This document shows, one piece after another, positions 26,741 through 34,061 of a DNA stretch of 43,942 bases; the first letter of the stretch is position 1, and every line of letters starts with the position of its first letter. The stretch lies in assembly GCF_002742685.1 (NCBI RefSeq), contig NZ_PEDM01000024.1, forward strand, positions 1 through 43,942, written 5' to 3'. The notes under the pieces are model-generated. The model made no database searches. It worked only from the letters and a program-made list of their open reading frames with translations, and was not told the DNA's origin. This DNA comes from Anoxybacillus flavithermus. Its GTDB lineage: Bacteria > Bacillota > Bacilli > Bacillales > Anoxybacillaceae. The position numbers and the translations under genes were made by a program.

Positions 26741-27067
26741 ATGAATACGCAGTTTATTGCAGGTCATGCGCGATTGCCTTCAGGAATGGCGGCAAAAAGC
26801 GTATTCGATACATTGACGATTACGGCAGAAGTAGATAAAAAGTATGGCGTCATCGTTGATGCTTCTTGTACGTTAGCGACAGAGCACGGTCGGGATTATG
26901 TGGCACGGTTGTTAAAAGGTCATTCATTAAAAGACGGAATCGACGAGCCGCTTGCCCAATTGCACGAAGGATATTTAGGGAAGGCAAATCAAGCGCTATG
27001 TGCAGCATTAAAAGATTTGTATAAACAATATTGTAAACTCGAAGAAAAAATGCATACAGAAAAATAG
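26741..27067 (+). CDS. DUF3870 domain protein
   Basis: A 108-residue protein that matches my recollection of DUF3870: FIAGHARLPSGMAAKS near the start, YGVIVDASCTLATEHGRDYVARLLKG in the middle, and a C-terminal LGKANQALCAALKDLYKQY helix. The ATG at 26741 is preferred since GGGAG sits eight bases upstream; an in-frame ATG at 26726 lacks a site. The family's function is unknown. Relatives often lie beside amino acid or carboxylate metabolism genes, and here the gene is convergent with the lysine-glutarate locus, sharing its terminator. Confidence 0.78.
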   Translation: MNTQFIAGHARLPSGMAAKSVFDTLTITAEVDKKYGVIVDASCTLATEHGRDYVARLLKGHSLKDGIDEPLAQLHEGYLGKANQALCAALKDLYKQYCKLEEKMHTEK

Positions 27068-27095
27068 AAGGTGACACGAGCCACCTTCTATTTTT
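27061..27095. terminator. Bidirectional terminator
   Basis: The stem AAAATAGAAGGTG / CACCTTCTATTTT is perfect over 13 bp with an 8-nt loop and has U-tracts on both strands. It overlaps the stop of the acyl-CoA dehydrogenase gene. Confidence 0.88.
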
Positions 27096-28281
27096 CTTCC
27101 CAAGCTGGAAGCATTTTTCGGAGCGGTTTGTCTTGACGATAGCCAAGGACGTACTCCGCTTGCATAATTGTATGAATTTCGCGCGTTCCTTCATAAATGA
27201 CCGGAGCTTTGGAGTTACGTAAATACCGTTCGACTGGATATTCATTTGAATAACCATATGCGCCGTGAATTTGTACGGCATCGTCAGCCGCTTTGTTGGC
27301 AAAATCGCACGCCATCCATTTCGCTAGCGATGTTTCGCGCGTATTTCTTCTCCCTTTATTTTTCAAAAATCCGGCTTTATATACGAGCAAGCGGCTCATT
27401 TGTAAGCCTGCTTCCATATTTGCGATCATTTGTTGTACAAGTTGATGACGACCAATTTCTTTCCCGAACGTTTTTCGTTCGTGACAATATTTCACACTTG
27501 CTTCCAAGCAAGCCATAATTAAACCACATGCCCCAGCAGCAACAGTAAATCTTCCATTATCGAGTGCCGACATGGCAATTTTAAATCCTTCCCCTTCTTC
27601 TCCAAGTAAATTTTCTTTCGGGACGCGCACGTTATCGAAAAATAGTTCGCCTGTATTGCCTGCGCGAATGCCGAGTTTTCCTTTAATGGCACGTGATGAA
27701 AAACCAGGCATTGTACGTTCAACGATAAAAGCAGAAATGCCACGATGTTTTTTCGATTTATCTGTGTAAGCAAAAACAATGAAGTGGTCAGCGATGTCAC
27801 AAAGAGAAATCCACGTTTTTTGTCCGTTTAAAATGTAGTCATCTCCATCACGTACAGCTGTTGTCGAAATCGCTGCAACATCTGAACCAGCGTTTGGCTC
27901 GGTTAATCCGAATGCGCCAATTTTTTCTCCCTTTGCTTGTGGCACGAGATATTTTTGCTTTTGTTCCTCTGTTCCCCACTGAAGCAGTGTTAAGCTATTT
28001 AGGCCGATATGGACAGAAACAGCGGTGCGAAACGCTGTATCCCCACGTTCTAGTTCTTCACAAACAATAGCTAATGAATTATAATCCATCCCCATTCCAC
28101 CATATTGTTCTGGGATACATACACCCATTAAATTTAATTCCGCTAAGCGCTTCAAAATGTTTGGATCAAAATAGCCTCGTTCATCCCATTCTTTAATATG
28201 AGGTAAAATTTCTTTATCAACAAATTTTCTCACGGTTTGTCTTAACATTTCTTGTTCTTGCGTGAAATCAAAGTTCATCAT
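27088..28281 (-). CDS. Acyl-CoA dehydrogenase, probable glutaryl-CoA dehydrogenase
   Basis: FAD acyl-CoA dehydrogenase of 397 residues. The catalytic base is E364 in VIYEGTREIH, and the FAD/substrate motif is GLTEPNAGSD. The segment EELERGDTAFRTAVSVH has R85 aligned, from memory, with the Arg of human glutaryl-CoA dehydrogenase (SGYRSAMSV) that holds the distal carboxylate. This supports glutaryl-CoA to crotonyl-CoA plus CO2, though some other Bacillus acyl-CoA dehydrogenases share it. The start has AGGAGG and overlaps the CoA-transferase end by 14 bases, so the two are translationally coupled. Electrons would pass to an ETF; fixAB lies 10 kb away in the same locus. Confidence 0.85.
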   Translation of the reverse strand: MMNFDFTQEQEMLRQTVRKFVDKEILPHIKEWDERGYFDPNILKRLAELNLMGVCIPEQYGGMGMDYNSLAIVCEELERGDTAFRTAVSVHIGLNSLTLLQWGTEEQKQKYLVPQAKGEKIGAFGLTEPNAGSDVAAISTTAVRDGDDYILNGQKTWISLCDIADHFIVFAYTDKSKKHRGISAFIVERTMPGFSSRAIKGKLGIRAGNTGELFFDNVRVPKENLLGEEGEGFKIAMSALDNGRFTVAAGACGLIMACLEASVKYCHERKTFGKEIGRHQLVQQMIANMEAGLQMSRLLVYKAGFLKNKGRRNTRETSLAKWMACDFANKAADDAVQIHGAYGYSNEYPVERYLRNSKAPVIYEGTREIHTIMQAEYVLGYRQDKPLRKMLPAWEEK

Positions 28282-29425
28282 GTTTACTTCCTCCTTTAAT
28301 AAATAAATGGTTATGTTCTCCTGCGAGCGGTGGCGCCAATCGATATGTGACCGGTGTATGTGAAAACTTTAGCGGTGTTCCGACAAGATTTAACTCACCG
28401 ACATCTGGGTGATCCATGCGAATAATCATATTTCGTGCGAGCGTTTGTGGATGTTGAAACACTTGATCGAGCGTATGCACAGGACCACAAGGAATGCCTT
28501 TTTGTTCAAATAATCGTTGCCATTCTGCACGCGATTTCTTTTTTAATTCGTCATTTAGTCGTTGATTGAGTTCATGACGATGGGCGACTCGACCGGCATT
28601 TGTTTGAAACCGTTCATCCCCACCAATCGTTTGATCTTCTAATAACTCACATAGTGCTTGAAACTGTCGGTCGTTTCCAACAGCGACAACAAACAAACCA
28701 TCGCTTGCTTCATACGTTGAATACGGAACGATGTTTGGATGATCATTTCCTAACGGTTTTGGCACTTCGCCAGATATTAAATAATTTGAAGCGACGTTCA
28801 CAAGGGCGCTAATGGCACAGTCAAATAAACTTAAATCAATTTTTTGACCGCTTCCTGTTTTTTCCCGAGCGATGAGCGCTGCTTGCACGGCAATGGCGGC
28901 ATATAAACCTGTAAAAATATCTGTGACAGCGACACCGACTTTCAATGGCCCAGATTGTTCTGTACCGTTAATACTCATCCAACCACTCATCGCTTGAATA
29001 ATATAATCGTAGCCAGCTAAATGGCGATACGGCCCTGTCTCACCAAATCCGGTAATGGAACAGTAAATGAGCTTCGGATTAATGGTGGAAAGATCGTCAT
29101 ATCCAAGTCCGAGTCGTTCCATCGTTCCGGTTTTAAAATTGTGAATGATGACATCGGCTGTTTTTGTAAGCTGACGAATTGTTTCTTTTCCACTTTCTTC
29201 TTTTAAGTTGACAGTTATGCTTCGCTTATTTCGATTGACTGCCGCATAGTAAGCGCTCATGCCGTTTTGAAACGGTGGTCCCCAAAATCGTGTATCATCC
29301 GATCCACCAGGTGCTTCGATTTTAATAACATCCGCCCCGAGATCACCTAAAATCATCGTGGCATATGGACCGGCAAGAACGCGTGTTAAATCAATCACTT
29401 GAATGCCATCTAAAGCTCCCGTCAT
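28268..29425 (-). CDS. CaiB/BaiF-family CoA-transferase, probable glutarate CoA-transferase
   Basis: Class III CoA-transferase of 385 residues. It opens with LDGIQVIDLTRVLAGPYATM, has the ADVIKIEAPGG turn, and the catalytic Asp is D169 in GVAVTDIFTG, the same number as in formyl-CoA transferase. It is proposed to move CoA from succinyl-CoA to glutarate, like mammalian SUGCT, because the next gene looks like a glutaryl-CoA dehydrogenase. The ATG at 29425 follows GGAGGTG; longer in-frame starts run into the leader RNA terminator and are rejected. It is the first gene of a two-gene operon behind a structured leader. Donor and acceptor are inferred from context. Confidence 0.87.
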   Translation of the reverse strand: MTGALDGIQVIDLTRVLAGPYATMILGDLGADVIKIEAPGGSDDTRFWGPPFQNGMSAYYAAVNRNKRSITVNLKEESGKETIRQLTKTADVIIHNFKTGTMERLGLGYDDLSTINPKLIYCSITGFGETGPYRHLAGYDYIIQAMSGWMSINGTEQSGPLKVGVAVTDIFTGLYAAIAVQAALIAREKTGSGQKIDLSLFDCAISALVNVASNYLISGEVPKPLGNDHPNIVPYSTYEASDGLFVVAVGNDRQFQALCELLEDQTIGGDERFQTNAGRVAHRHELNQRLNDELKKKSRAEWQRLFEQKGIPCGPVHTLDQVFQHPQTLARNMIIRMDHPDVGELNLVGTPLKFSHTPVTYRLAPPLAGEHNHLFIKGGSKHDEL

Positions 29426-29450
29426 CTGTTCACCTCCATATTTTTGTAAT

Positions 29451-29494
29451 AAAAAAGCCAGTCCCTCCCTCAAACGTACAGGAAAGGAACTGGC
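29451..29494 (-). terminator. Leader terminator upstream of CoA-transferase operon
   Basis: On the minus strand GCCAGTTCC..GGGACTGGC, with further pairing of TTTCCT and AGGGAGG-type segments, closes 29457-29494 and is followed by six U. It sits between promoter and first gene, so it must be an attenuator. Confidence 0.82.
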
Positions 29495-29610
29495 ATAAAC
29501 GATCCGAGCGTGCCCTTCGAAAAGAAAGTCGGTCGAATCGGAACAGTTCTTCAAGAGATAGTTACGTTGCTATCCGAGGCCAAACAGTTCGTTGTTTGGT
29601 GGGGTTAGCT
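29457..29610 (-). ncRNA. Structured 5' leader of CoA-transferase operon (candidate riboswitch or attenuator)
   Basis: About 150 nt between the predicted start and the terminator. Visible helices: CCAAACA / TGTTTGG (29580-29599), GATAG / CTATC (29557-29574), and a longer-range pair of CGATTC with GGATCG. I found no lysine-box, T-box, SAM, TPP or glycine signature. It does not resemble the leader on the other strand. Confidence 0.55.
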
Positions 29611-29616
29611 ATTTTC

Positions 29617-29645
29617 AGTATAAAGCAATATGTTTATTTTGTAAA
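29617..29645 (-). promoter_or_regulatory. Promoter of CoA-transferase operon
   Basis: On the minus strand TTTACA (29645-29640), a 17-bp spacer and TATACT (29622-29617): a good SigA promoter. Its -35 box is 22 bp from that of the divergent aminotransferase promoter, with an AT-rich near-palindrome between. Confidence 0.72.
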
Positions 29646-29667
29646 TATTTTTTATTTTAAAAATAGT

Positions 29668-29697
29668 TTGACAAAAAGAAGAAGACTGTCTTAAAAT
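29668..29697 (+). promoter_or_regulatory. Promoter of aminotransferase operon
   Basis: TTGACA (29668-29673), 18-bp spacer, TAAAAT (29692-29697). A consensus -35 and good -10, giving a start near 29704. Confidence 0.72.
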
Positions 29698-29703
29698 AAA
29701 AAC

Positions 29704-29767
29704 AAATAGGCAAAAAACTGTGGAGCTTATTTTACTCGTCCGACCGGCGGGCAATGCATAAGCACCA
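29704..29767 (+). ncRNA. Compact structured leader of aminotransferase operon (candidate riboswitch)
   Basis: A hairpin of TGG-A-GCTTAT (29721-29730) with ATAAGC-A-CCA (29758-29767) encloses an internal loop (TTTACTC / AATGC) and an apical stem GTCCG / CGGGC with loop ACCGG (29738-29752). GGC at 29709 can pair with GCC at 29768-29770, which is part of the terminator's left arm, so the two folds would compete. No known class was recognised. Confidence 0.55.
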
Positions 29768-29815
29768 GCCAGTTTAGTCATTGTGTGATCACGATGATTA
29801 AACTGGCTTTTTATT
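29767..29815 (+). terminator. Leader terminator upstream of aminotransferase gene
   Basis: AGCCAGTTTAGTCAT (29767-29781) pairs with ATGATTAAACTGGCT (29794-29808) with one G-U, extended by GTG/CAC, then TTTTTATTTG. It lies after the promoter and before the gene, so it acts as an attenuator. Confidence 0.88.
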
Positions 29816-29831
29816 TGTCGAAGGGGGAGAG

Positions 29832-31136
29832 ATGATGTCGAATTGGATGGAACGAAGAAAAGAGGCGGTTGCAAGAGCGCCGTACAACGTGACAGAAATT
29901 TTTATTAAAGAAGCAAAAGGAGCGATCATTCGAGACATAAATGATCGCGAATATATCGACTTTGCCGGAGGAATTGGCGTACAAAACGTCGGACATTGTC
30001 ATCCGAAAGTCGTCGCTGCCATTCAGCAACAAGCAGCAGCATTTATTCATCCTTGTTTTCATGTGACACCTTATGAATCGTATGTGTTATTAGCAGAAAA
30101 ATTAAATCAGTTAACACCGGGCGATTTTCCGAAAAAAACGATCTTTTTAAATAGTGGAGCAGAAGCTGTTGAAAATGCGGTGAAAATTGCAAGAAAGTAC
30201 ACGGGGCGTCCTGCAATTGTGTCGTTCACAGGGGGATATCACGGTCGGACGTTATTGACGATGTCGCTGACGAGCAAAGTCATGCCATATAAAAAAGGAT
30301 TTGGTCCATTTGCTCCAGAGGTGTATAAATTTCCATACCCATACTATTATCGGGCAAACGGACAAACAGCAGATGAGGTGGATGAACAGTTAATAGCAGC
30401 ACTGCAACAGTTTTTTACTGCGGAAGTGGCGCCTGATCATGTGGCCGCGATCATTATTGAACCTGTACAAGGAGAAGGTGGGTTTGTTGTTCCGTCAGCG
30501 AAGTTTATGCAAGCCATTCGTCGTATTTGTGATGAATACGGCATTGTCATGATTGCTGATGAAATTCAAACAGGTTTTGCGCGAACAGGGCGCCTGTTTG
30601 CGATGGAGCACTTTGGAATAGCGCCTGATTTAATGACGTTGTCAAAGTCGATGGGAGCGGGGGTGCCAATTAGTGCGGTCGTTGGGCGAAGTGAAATGAT
30701 GGATGGACCCGAAGTTGGCCAGCTTGGAGGTACGTTCTCTGGAAGTCCACTGGCATGTGCTGCTGCACTCGCTGTTTTAGATGTGATTGAAGAAGAACAG
30801 CTCGTTGAGCGTGCCCGCCATTTAGGTGAAAAAATGATGACGCTTTTAACAGAAATGAAGCAACAGTTTGACATCATTGGAGATGTACGTGGGCTTGGAG
30901 CGATGTGCGCGATTGAACTTGTGACAGATCGCAATCAAAAAACGCCGGCGAAAGAACAAACGGCATATATTGTTTCTCAAGCGTGGAAGCGCGGGGCAAT
31001 TTTTTTAAGTGCTGGATTGTATAGTAACGTTGTTCGCTTTTTACCGCCGCTTGTCATGACGGATGAACAGTTAGAACGCGGATTTTCGATTTTGCGTGAC
31101 TTACTAGCAGATGTACAACAAAAGGTGGTGAAATGA
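29832..31136 (+). CDS. gabT: Class III aminotransferase (GabT-like), candidate 2-aminoadipate transaminase
   Basis: PLP aminotransferase of 434 residues, of the 4-aminobutyrate/acetylornithine group. The PLP lysine is K272 in LSKSMGAGVP, and D243 in IADEIQTGFARTG holds the pyridine nitrogen; NSGAEAVENAVKIAR near 107 and FTGGYHGRT near 132 are family motifs. A pipeline would name it GABA transaminase. Here it lies with lysine 6-dehydrogenase and an ALDH7-like gene, so I propose it converts 2-aminoadipate to 2-oxoadipate; 5-aminovalerate or GABA remain possible. It is first in its operon after a leader with an attenuator, and overlaps the next gene by four bases (ATGA). Confidence 0.88.
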   Translation: MMSNWMERRKEAVARAPYNVTEIFIKEAKGAIIRDINDREYIDFAGGIGVQNVGHCHPKVVAAIQQQAAAFIHPCFHVTPYESYVLLAEKLNQLTPGDFPKKTIFLNSGAEAVENAVKIARKYTGRPAIVSFTGGYHGRTLLTMSLTSKVMPYKKGFGPFAPEVYKFPYPYYYRANGQTADEVDEQLIAALQQFFTAEVAPDHVAAIIIEPVQGEGGFVVPSAKFMQAIRRICDEYGIVMIADEIQTGFARTGRLFAMEHFGIAPDLMTLSKSMGAGVPISAVVGRSEMMDGPEVGQLGGTFSGSPLACAAALAVLDVIEEEQLVERARHLGEKMMTLLTEMKQQFDIIGDVRGLGAMCAIELVTDRNQKTPAKEQTAYIVSQAWKRGAIFLSAGLYSNVVRFLPPLVMTDEQLERGFSILRDLLADVQQKVVK

Positions 31137-32578
31137 TGCGTGAAGTGAAAAATTATATTGATGGACAATGGATTGAAGGAAAAAATGAAATAATTGAACG
31201 CTACAATCCAGCAGACAAAAAAGAGCTTGTTGCAATCGTTGCCGGTTCATCTGTTCATGATGTAGATGAGGCGGTGTTGGCTGCGGTGAAAGCAAAGAGA
31301 AAATGGGCGCAAACGGCCGCCCCAGAACGTGGCGCGTACTTACAAAAGGTCGCTCAGTTATTTGAGCAACATGTCGATGAATTGGCAGAATTGGCTACGA
31401 AAGAAATGGGGAAACGTTTTGCCGAAACGAAAGGAGAAGTGTATCGTAGCGCAGCCATTTTACGTTATTATGCCGGGGAAGGATTGCGAAAAATCGGTGA
31501 AGTGCTACCGTCGTTTGATGCTAAAAACTTATTTTTTACAAAGCGTGTTCCTGTTGGTGTCGTGGCAGTCATTGCTCCGTGGAATTTTCCACTTGCTATT
31601 CCAATATGGAAAATTGCCCCTGCCCTCGTTTATGGAAATACAGTTGTATTTAAGCCTGCACTAGAAGCAAGTGCTACGGGTGCGCGCATCGTTGAATTGT
31701 TTGCAGAAGCGGGGCTACCTCCAGGTGTTTTAAACTTGATTGTTGGTCGAGGCAGTTCCATTGGTGATGCTATTGTTGAGCATAATGAGGTGGATGCGAT
31801 TACGTTTACCGGCTCGAATGTAATTGGCAGTGAAATTGCGAAAAAAGCAGCAGCACGTGGAGTGAAATATCAACTTGAGCTCGGTGGGAAAAATCCAGCG
31901 ATCGTTTTAAGCGATGCAGATGTCGATTTTGCTGCTCGACTTGTCGTGGAAGGAGCGATGAAACAAACCGGGCAACGTTGTACGGCAACGAGTCGTGTAT
32001 TCGTTGAAAAAGAAGTCATGGGCGTATTTCGGGAACGTGTGATTGAACATGTGAAACGCATTCGCGTTGGAAATGGAATGGATGAACAAGTGACGATGGG
32101 GCCGGTTGTATCGAAAGGACAATTTGAAACCGTTCAGCGCTATATCCATATTGGAAAACAAGAAGGACGACTGCTTATTGGAGGGGGAGCGAGCGATGAT
32201 GTAGGCTGGTATATTGAGCCAACTGTATTTGATTCTGTTTCCCATCAATCTATTATTGCAAGAGAAGAAATTTTTGGACCTGTGTTGTCGATTGTAGAAG
32301 CAGCATCTATTGATGAAGCGATTGAAATGGCAAACGACAGCATTTACGGCTTAAGTGCGTCATTATTTACAAACAACTTATCGAAAGCGCTTTACTTTAT
32401 TGAACATATCGAAGCAGGTATGGTGCAAGTGAACAGTGAAACAGGGGGGGCAGAACCACAAGCACCTTTTGGAGGGATGAAGCAATCAAGTTCAGGTACG
32501 CGTGAACAAGGGCAAGCGGCCATGGAGTTTTTTACAGCGTATCAAACGATTTCTATTCGACCACATCCAAATATGTGA
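31133..32578 (+). CDS. Aldehyde dehydrogenase, candidate glutarate-semialdehyde dehydrogenase
   Basis: Aldehyde dehydrogenase of 481 residues resembling succinate-semialdehyde/benzaldehyde-type enzymes. The catalytic Cys is C283 in GQRCTATSR, the base E249 in LELGGKNP, with PWNFPLAIP near 149 and FTGSNVIG near 225 at the NAD site. Start and previous stop overlap as ATGA, giving tight coupling to the aminotransferase; this pairing copies the gabT-gabD arrangement. In the proposed pathway it oxidises 5-oxopentanoate (glutarate semialdehyde) to glutarate. Succinate semialdehyde is the main alternative substrate. Confidence 0.88.
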   Translation: MMREVKNYIDGQWIEGKNEIIERYNPADKKELVAIVAGSSVHDVDEAVLAAVKAKRKWAQTAAPERGAYLQKVAQLFEQHVDELAELATKEMGKRFAETKGEVYRSAAILRYYAGEGLRKIGEVLPSFDAKNLFFTKRVPVGVVAVIAPWNFPLAIPIWKIAPALVYGNTVVFKPALEASATGARIVELFAEAGLPPGVLNLIVGRGSSIGDAIVEHNEVDAITFTGSNVIGSEIAKKAAARGVKYQLELGGKNPAIVLSDADVDFAARLVVEGAMKQTGQRCTATSRVFVEKEVMGVFRERVIEHVKRIRVGNGMDEQVTMGPVVSKGQFETVQRYIHIGKQEGRLLIGGGASDDVGWYIEPTVFDSVSHQSIIAREEIFGPVLSIVEAASIDEAIEMANDSIYGLSASLFTNNLSKALYFIEHIEAGMVQVNSETGGAEPQAPFGGMKQSSSGTREQGQAAMEFFTAYQTISIRPHPNM

Positions 32579-32592
32579 TAGGGGGATATGGA

Positions 32593-33972
32593 ATGGATCA
32601 ACAGTTTCATAAAGTACTAACGAAACTCGATGTGTTGTTATTAGCATTTGGTGCGATGATCGGTTGGGGATGGGTGGTGCTCTCAGGTACGTGGATCACG
32701 AGTGCGGGTGCACTGGGGGCGATCATCGCCTTTTTAATCGGGGGAATTCTCGTGATTTTTGTCGGTTTAACGTATGCGGAGTTATCATCAGCCATGCCGA
32801 AAGTAGGAGGAGAACATTATTTCGTTTTACGTGCCCTCGGTCCTAAAGCTTCGTTTATCGCTGCTTGGGCAATAGCCCTTGGTTATTTATCGGTTGTAGC
32901 ATTTGAAGCAGTTGCGCTTCCAACGGTAATTGAGTATTTATTCCCGACATTTAAATTTGGTTATCTTTGGACAATTGCAGGGTGGGATGTAAACGCCTCC
33001 TGGGTAATGATTGGTATGCTCGGTTCCATCATCATTACGTGGATTAACTATCGTGGCGTAAAAAGTGCCGCTTTTTTGCAAGTTGTATTGACGTTTGTCA
33101 TTTTTCTTGTCGGCATGGCACTTTTAGGTGGGTCACTTGTAAACGGGGAAACAGCAAATTTGCAGCCGTTATTTAAAGATGGTTCAGCTGGTTTGCTCGC
33201 TGTACTAGTTATGACGCCGTTTATGTTCGTTGGCTTTGACGTCATTCCTCAAACAGCAGAGGAAATGAAAATCCCTCAACGTTCTATCGGAAAACTTCTT
33301 ATTTTATCCGTCGCTCTAGCTGTTTTGTTTTATGTCGCAGTTGTTTTTGCTGTATCATACATTTTATCGGATGATGTGTTGACCAATTCGTCGCTTCCAA
33401 CAGCGGATGCAATGGCAGCTGCATTAGGCAGTTCGTTTTTTTCAAAAGTGCTCATCATCGGGGGGTTAGCTGGCATTTTAACAAGTTGGAACGCATTTAT
33501 TATCGGTGGTAGTCGCGTGCTTTATGCGATGGCACAAGAAAGATTTCTTCCACAATGGTTTGCCCATATTCACCCAATATACAAAACACCATCAAACGCT
33601 GTTTTATTCATTGGAACGCTCGCCACATTTGCTCCTCTACTTGGCAGACCAATGCTCGTTTGGCTTGTAGATGCGGGAGGTTTTTCTATCATCATCGCCT
33701 ATTTCCTTGTTGCCTGGTCATTTATTGCATTACGTAAAAAAGAACCGAATATGCCACGACCGTTTCAAGTCGGTCAATCATCAGCTGTTGGTTGGATTGC
33801 ACTCGTGTTGTCGATCGGATTTATTGTCCTATACATGCCAGGCATGCCATCACAGCTCGTCTGGCCGTATGAGTGGCTCATATTTATTGGATGGTGGGTC
33901 ATTGGCGCGTTTTTTATCGGAAGAATAAAGAAAAAAGCAATGGAACAAACAGAACATGTACATCGGATGTAG
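32593..33972 (+). CDS. APC-superfamily amino acid permease
   Basis: Amino acid/polyamine/organocation permease of 459 residues with about 12 membrane helices. The first helix has the family's unwound-loop motif, here LLLAFGAMIGWGWVVLSG, and helix 3 begins PKVGGEHYFVLRALGP; GFDVIPQTAEEMKIPQRSIGK near 215 is the usual helix 6-7 region. The ATG at 32593 follows GGGGGA by six bases; an in-frame ATG at 32575 overlaps the previous stop and lacks a site. Context suggests it imports lysine or a pathway intermediate; the substrate cannot be read from sequence. A terminator-like hairpin follows. Confidence 0.88.
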   Translation: MDQQFHKVLTKLDVLLLAFGAMIGWGWVVLSGTWITSAGALGAIIAFLIGGILVIFVGLTYAELSSAMPKVGGEHYFVLRALGPKASFIAAWAIALGYLSVVAFEAVALPTVIEYLFPTFKFGYLWTIAGWDVNASWVMIGMLGSIIITWINYRGVKSAAFLQVVLTFVIFLVGMALLGGSLVNGETANLQPLFKDGSAGLLAVLVMTPFMFVGFDVIPQTAEEMKIPQRSIGKLLILSVALAVLFYVAVVFAVSYILSDDVLTNSSLPTADAMAAALGSSFFSKVLIIGGLAGILTSWNAFIIGGSRVLYAMAQERFLPQWFAHIHPIYKTPSNAVLFIGTLATFAPLLGRPMLVWLVDAGGFSIIIAYFLVAWSFIALRKKEPNMPRPFQVGQSSAVGWIALVLSIGFIVLYMPGMPSQLVWPYEWLIFIGWWVIGAFFIGRIKKKAMEQTEHVHRM

Positions 33973-33998
33973 GGGAGCAAATACGCTCCTCTTTTTAT
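33972..33998 (+). terminator. Internal terminator after permease
   Basis: GGAGC-AAATAC-GCTCC followed by TCTTTTTATTT. The stem is short, so it may only lower expression of the downstream half of the locus. Confidence 0.65.
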
Positions 33999-34061
33999 TT
34001 GAAAGGTCATAAAACGATTTCATTTGTGTATACATGATACAAAAAGAAAGGAGGGTTTGTC

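Noticed and set aside
29440-29830. Lysine riboswitch (L-box) or T-box in the divergent leaders
   Set aside because: These were the first candidates given the lysine genes. Neither leader shows the conserved L-box core near the 5' end or the T-box TGGNACCGCG-type sequence, and the plus-strand leader is far too short for either.
29832-32578. Plain GABA catabolism operon (gabT-gabD)
   Set aside because: The first two enzymes alone would fit, but the same locus holds lysine 6-dehydrogenase, an ALDH7-like enzyme and a glutaryl-CoA dehydrogenase/CoA-transferase pair, which GABA breakdown does not need. It is kept as an alternative activity.
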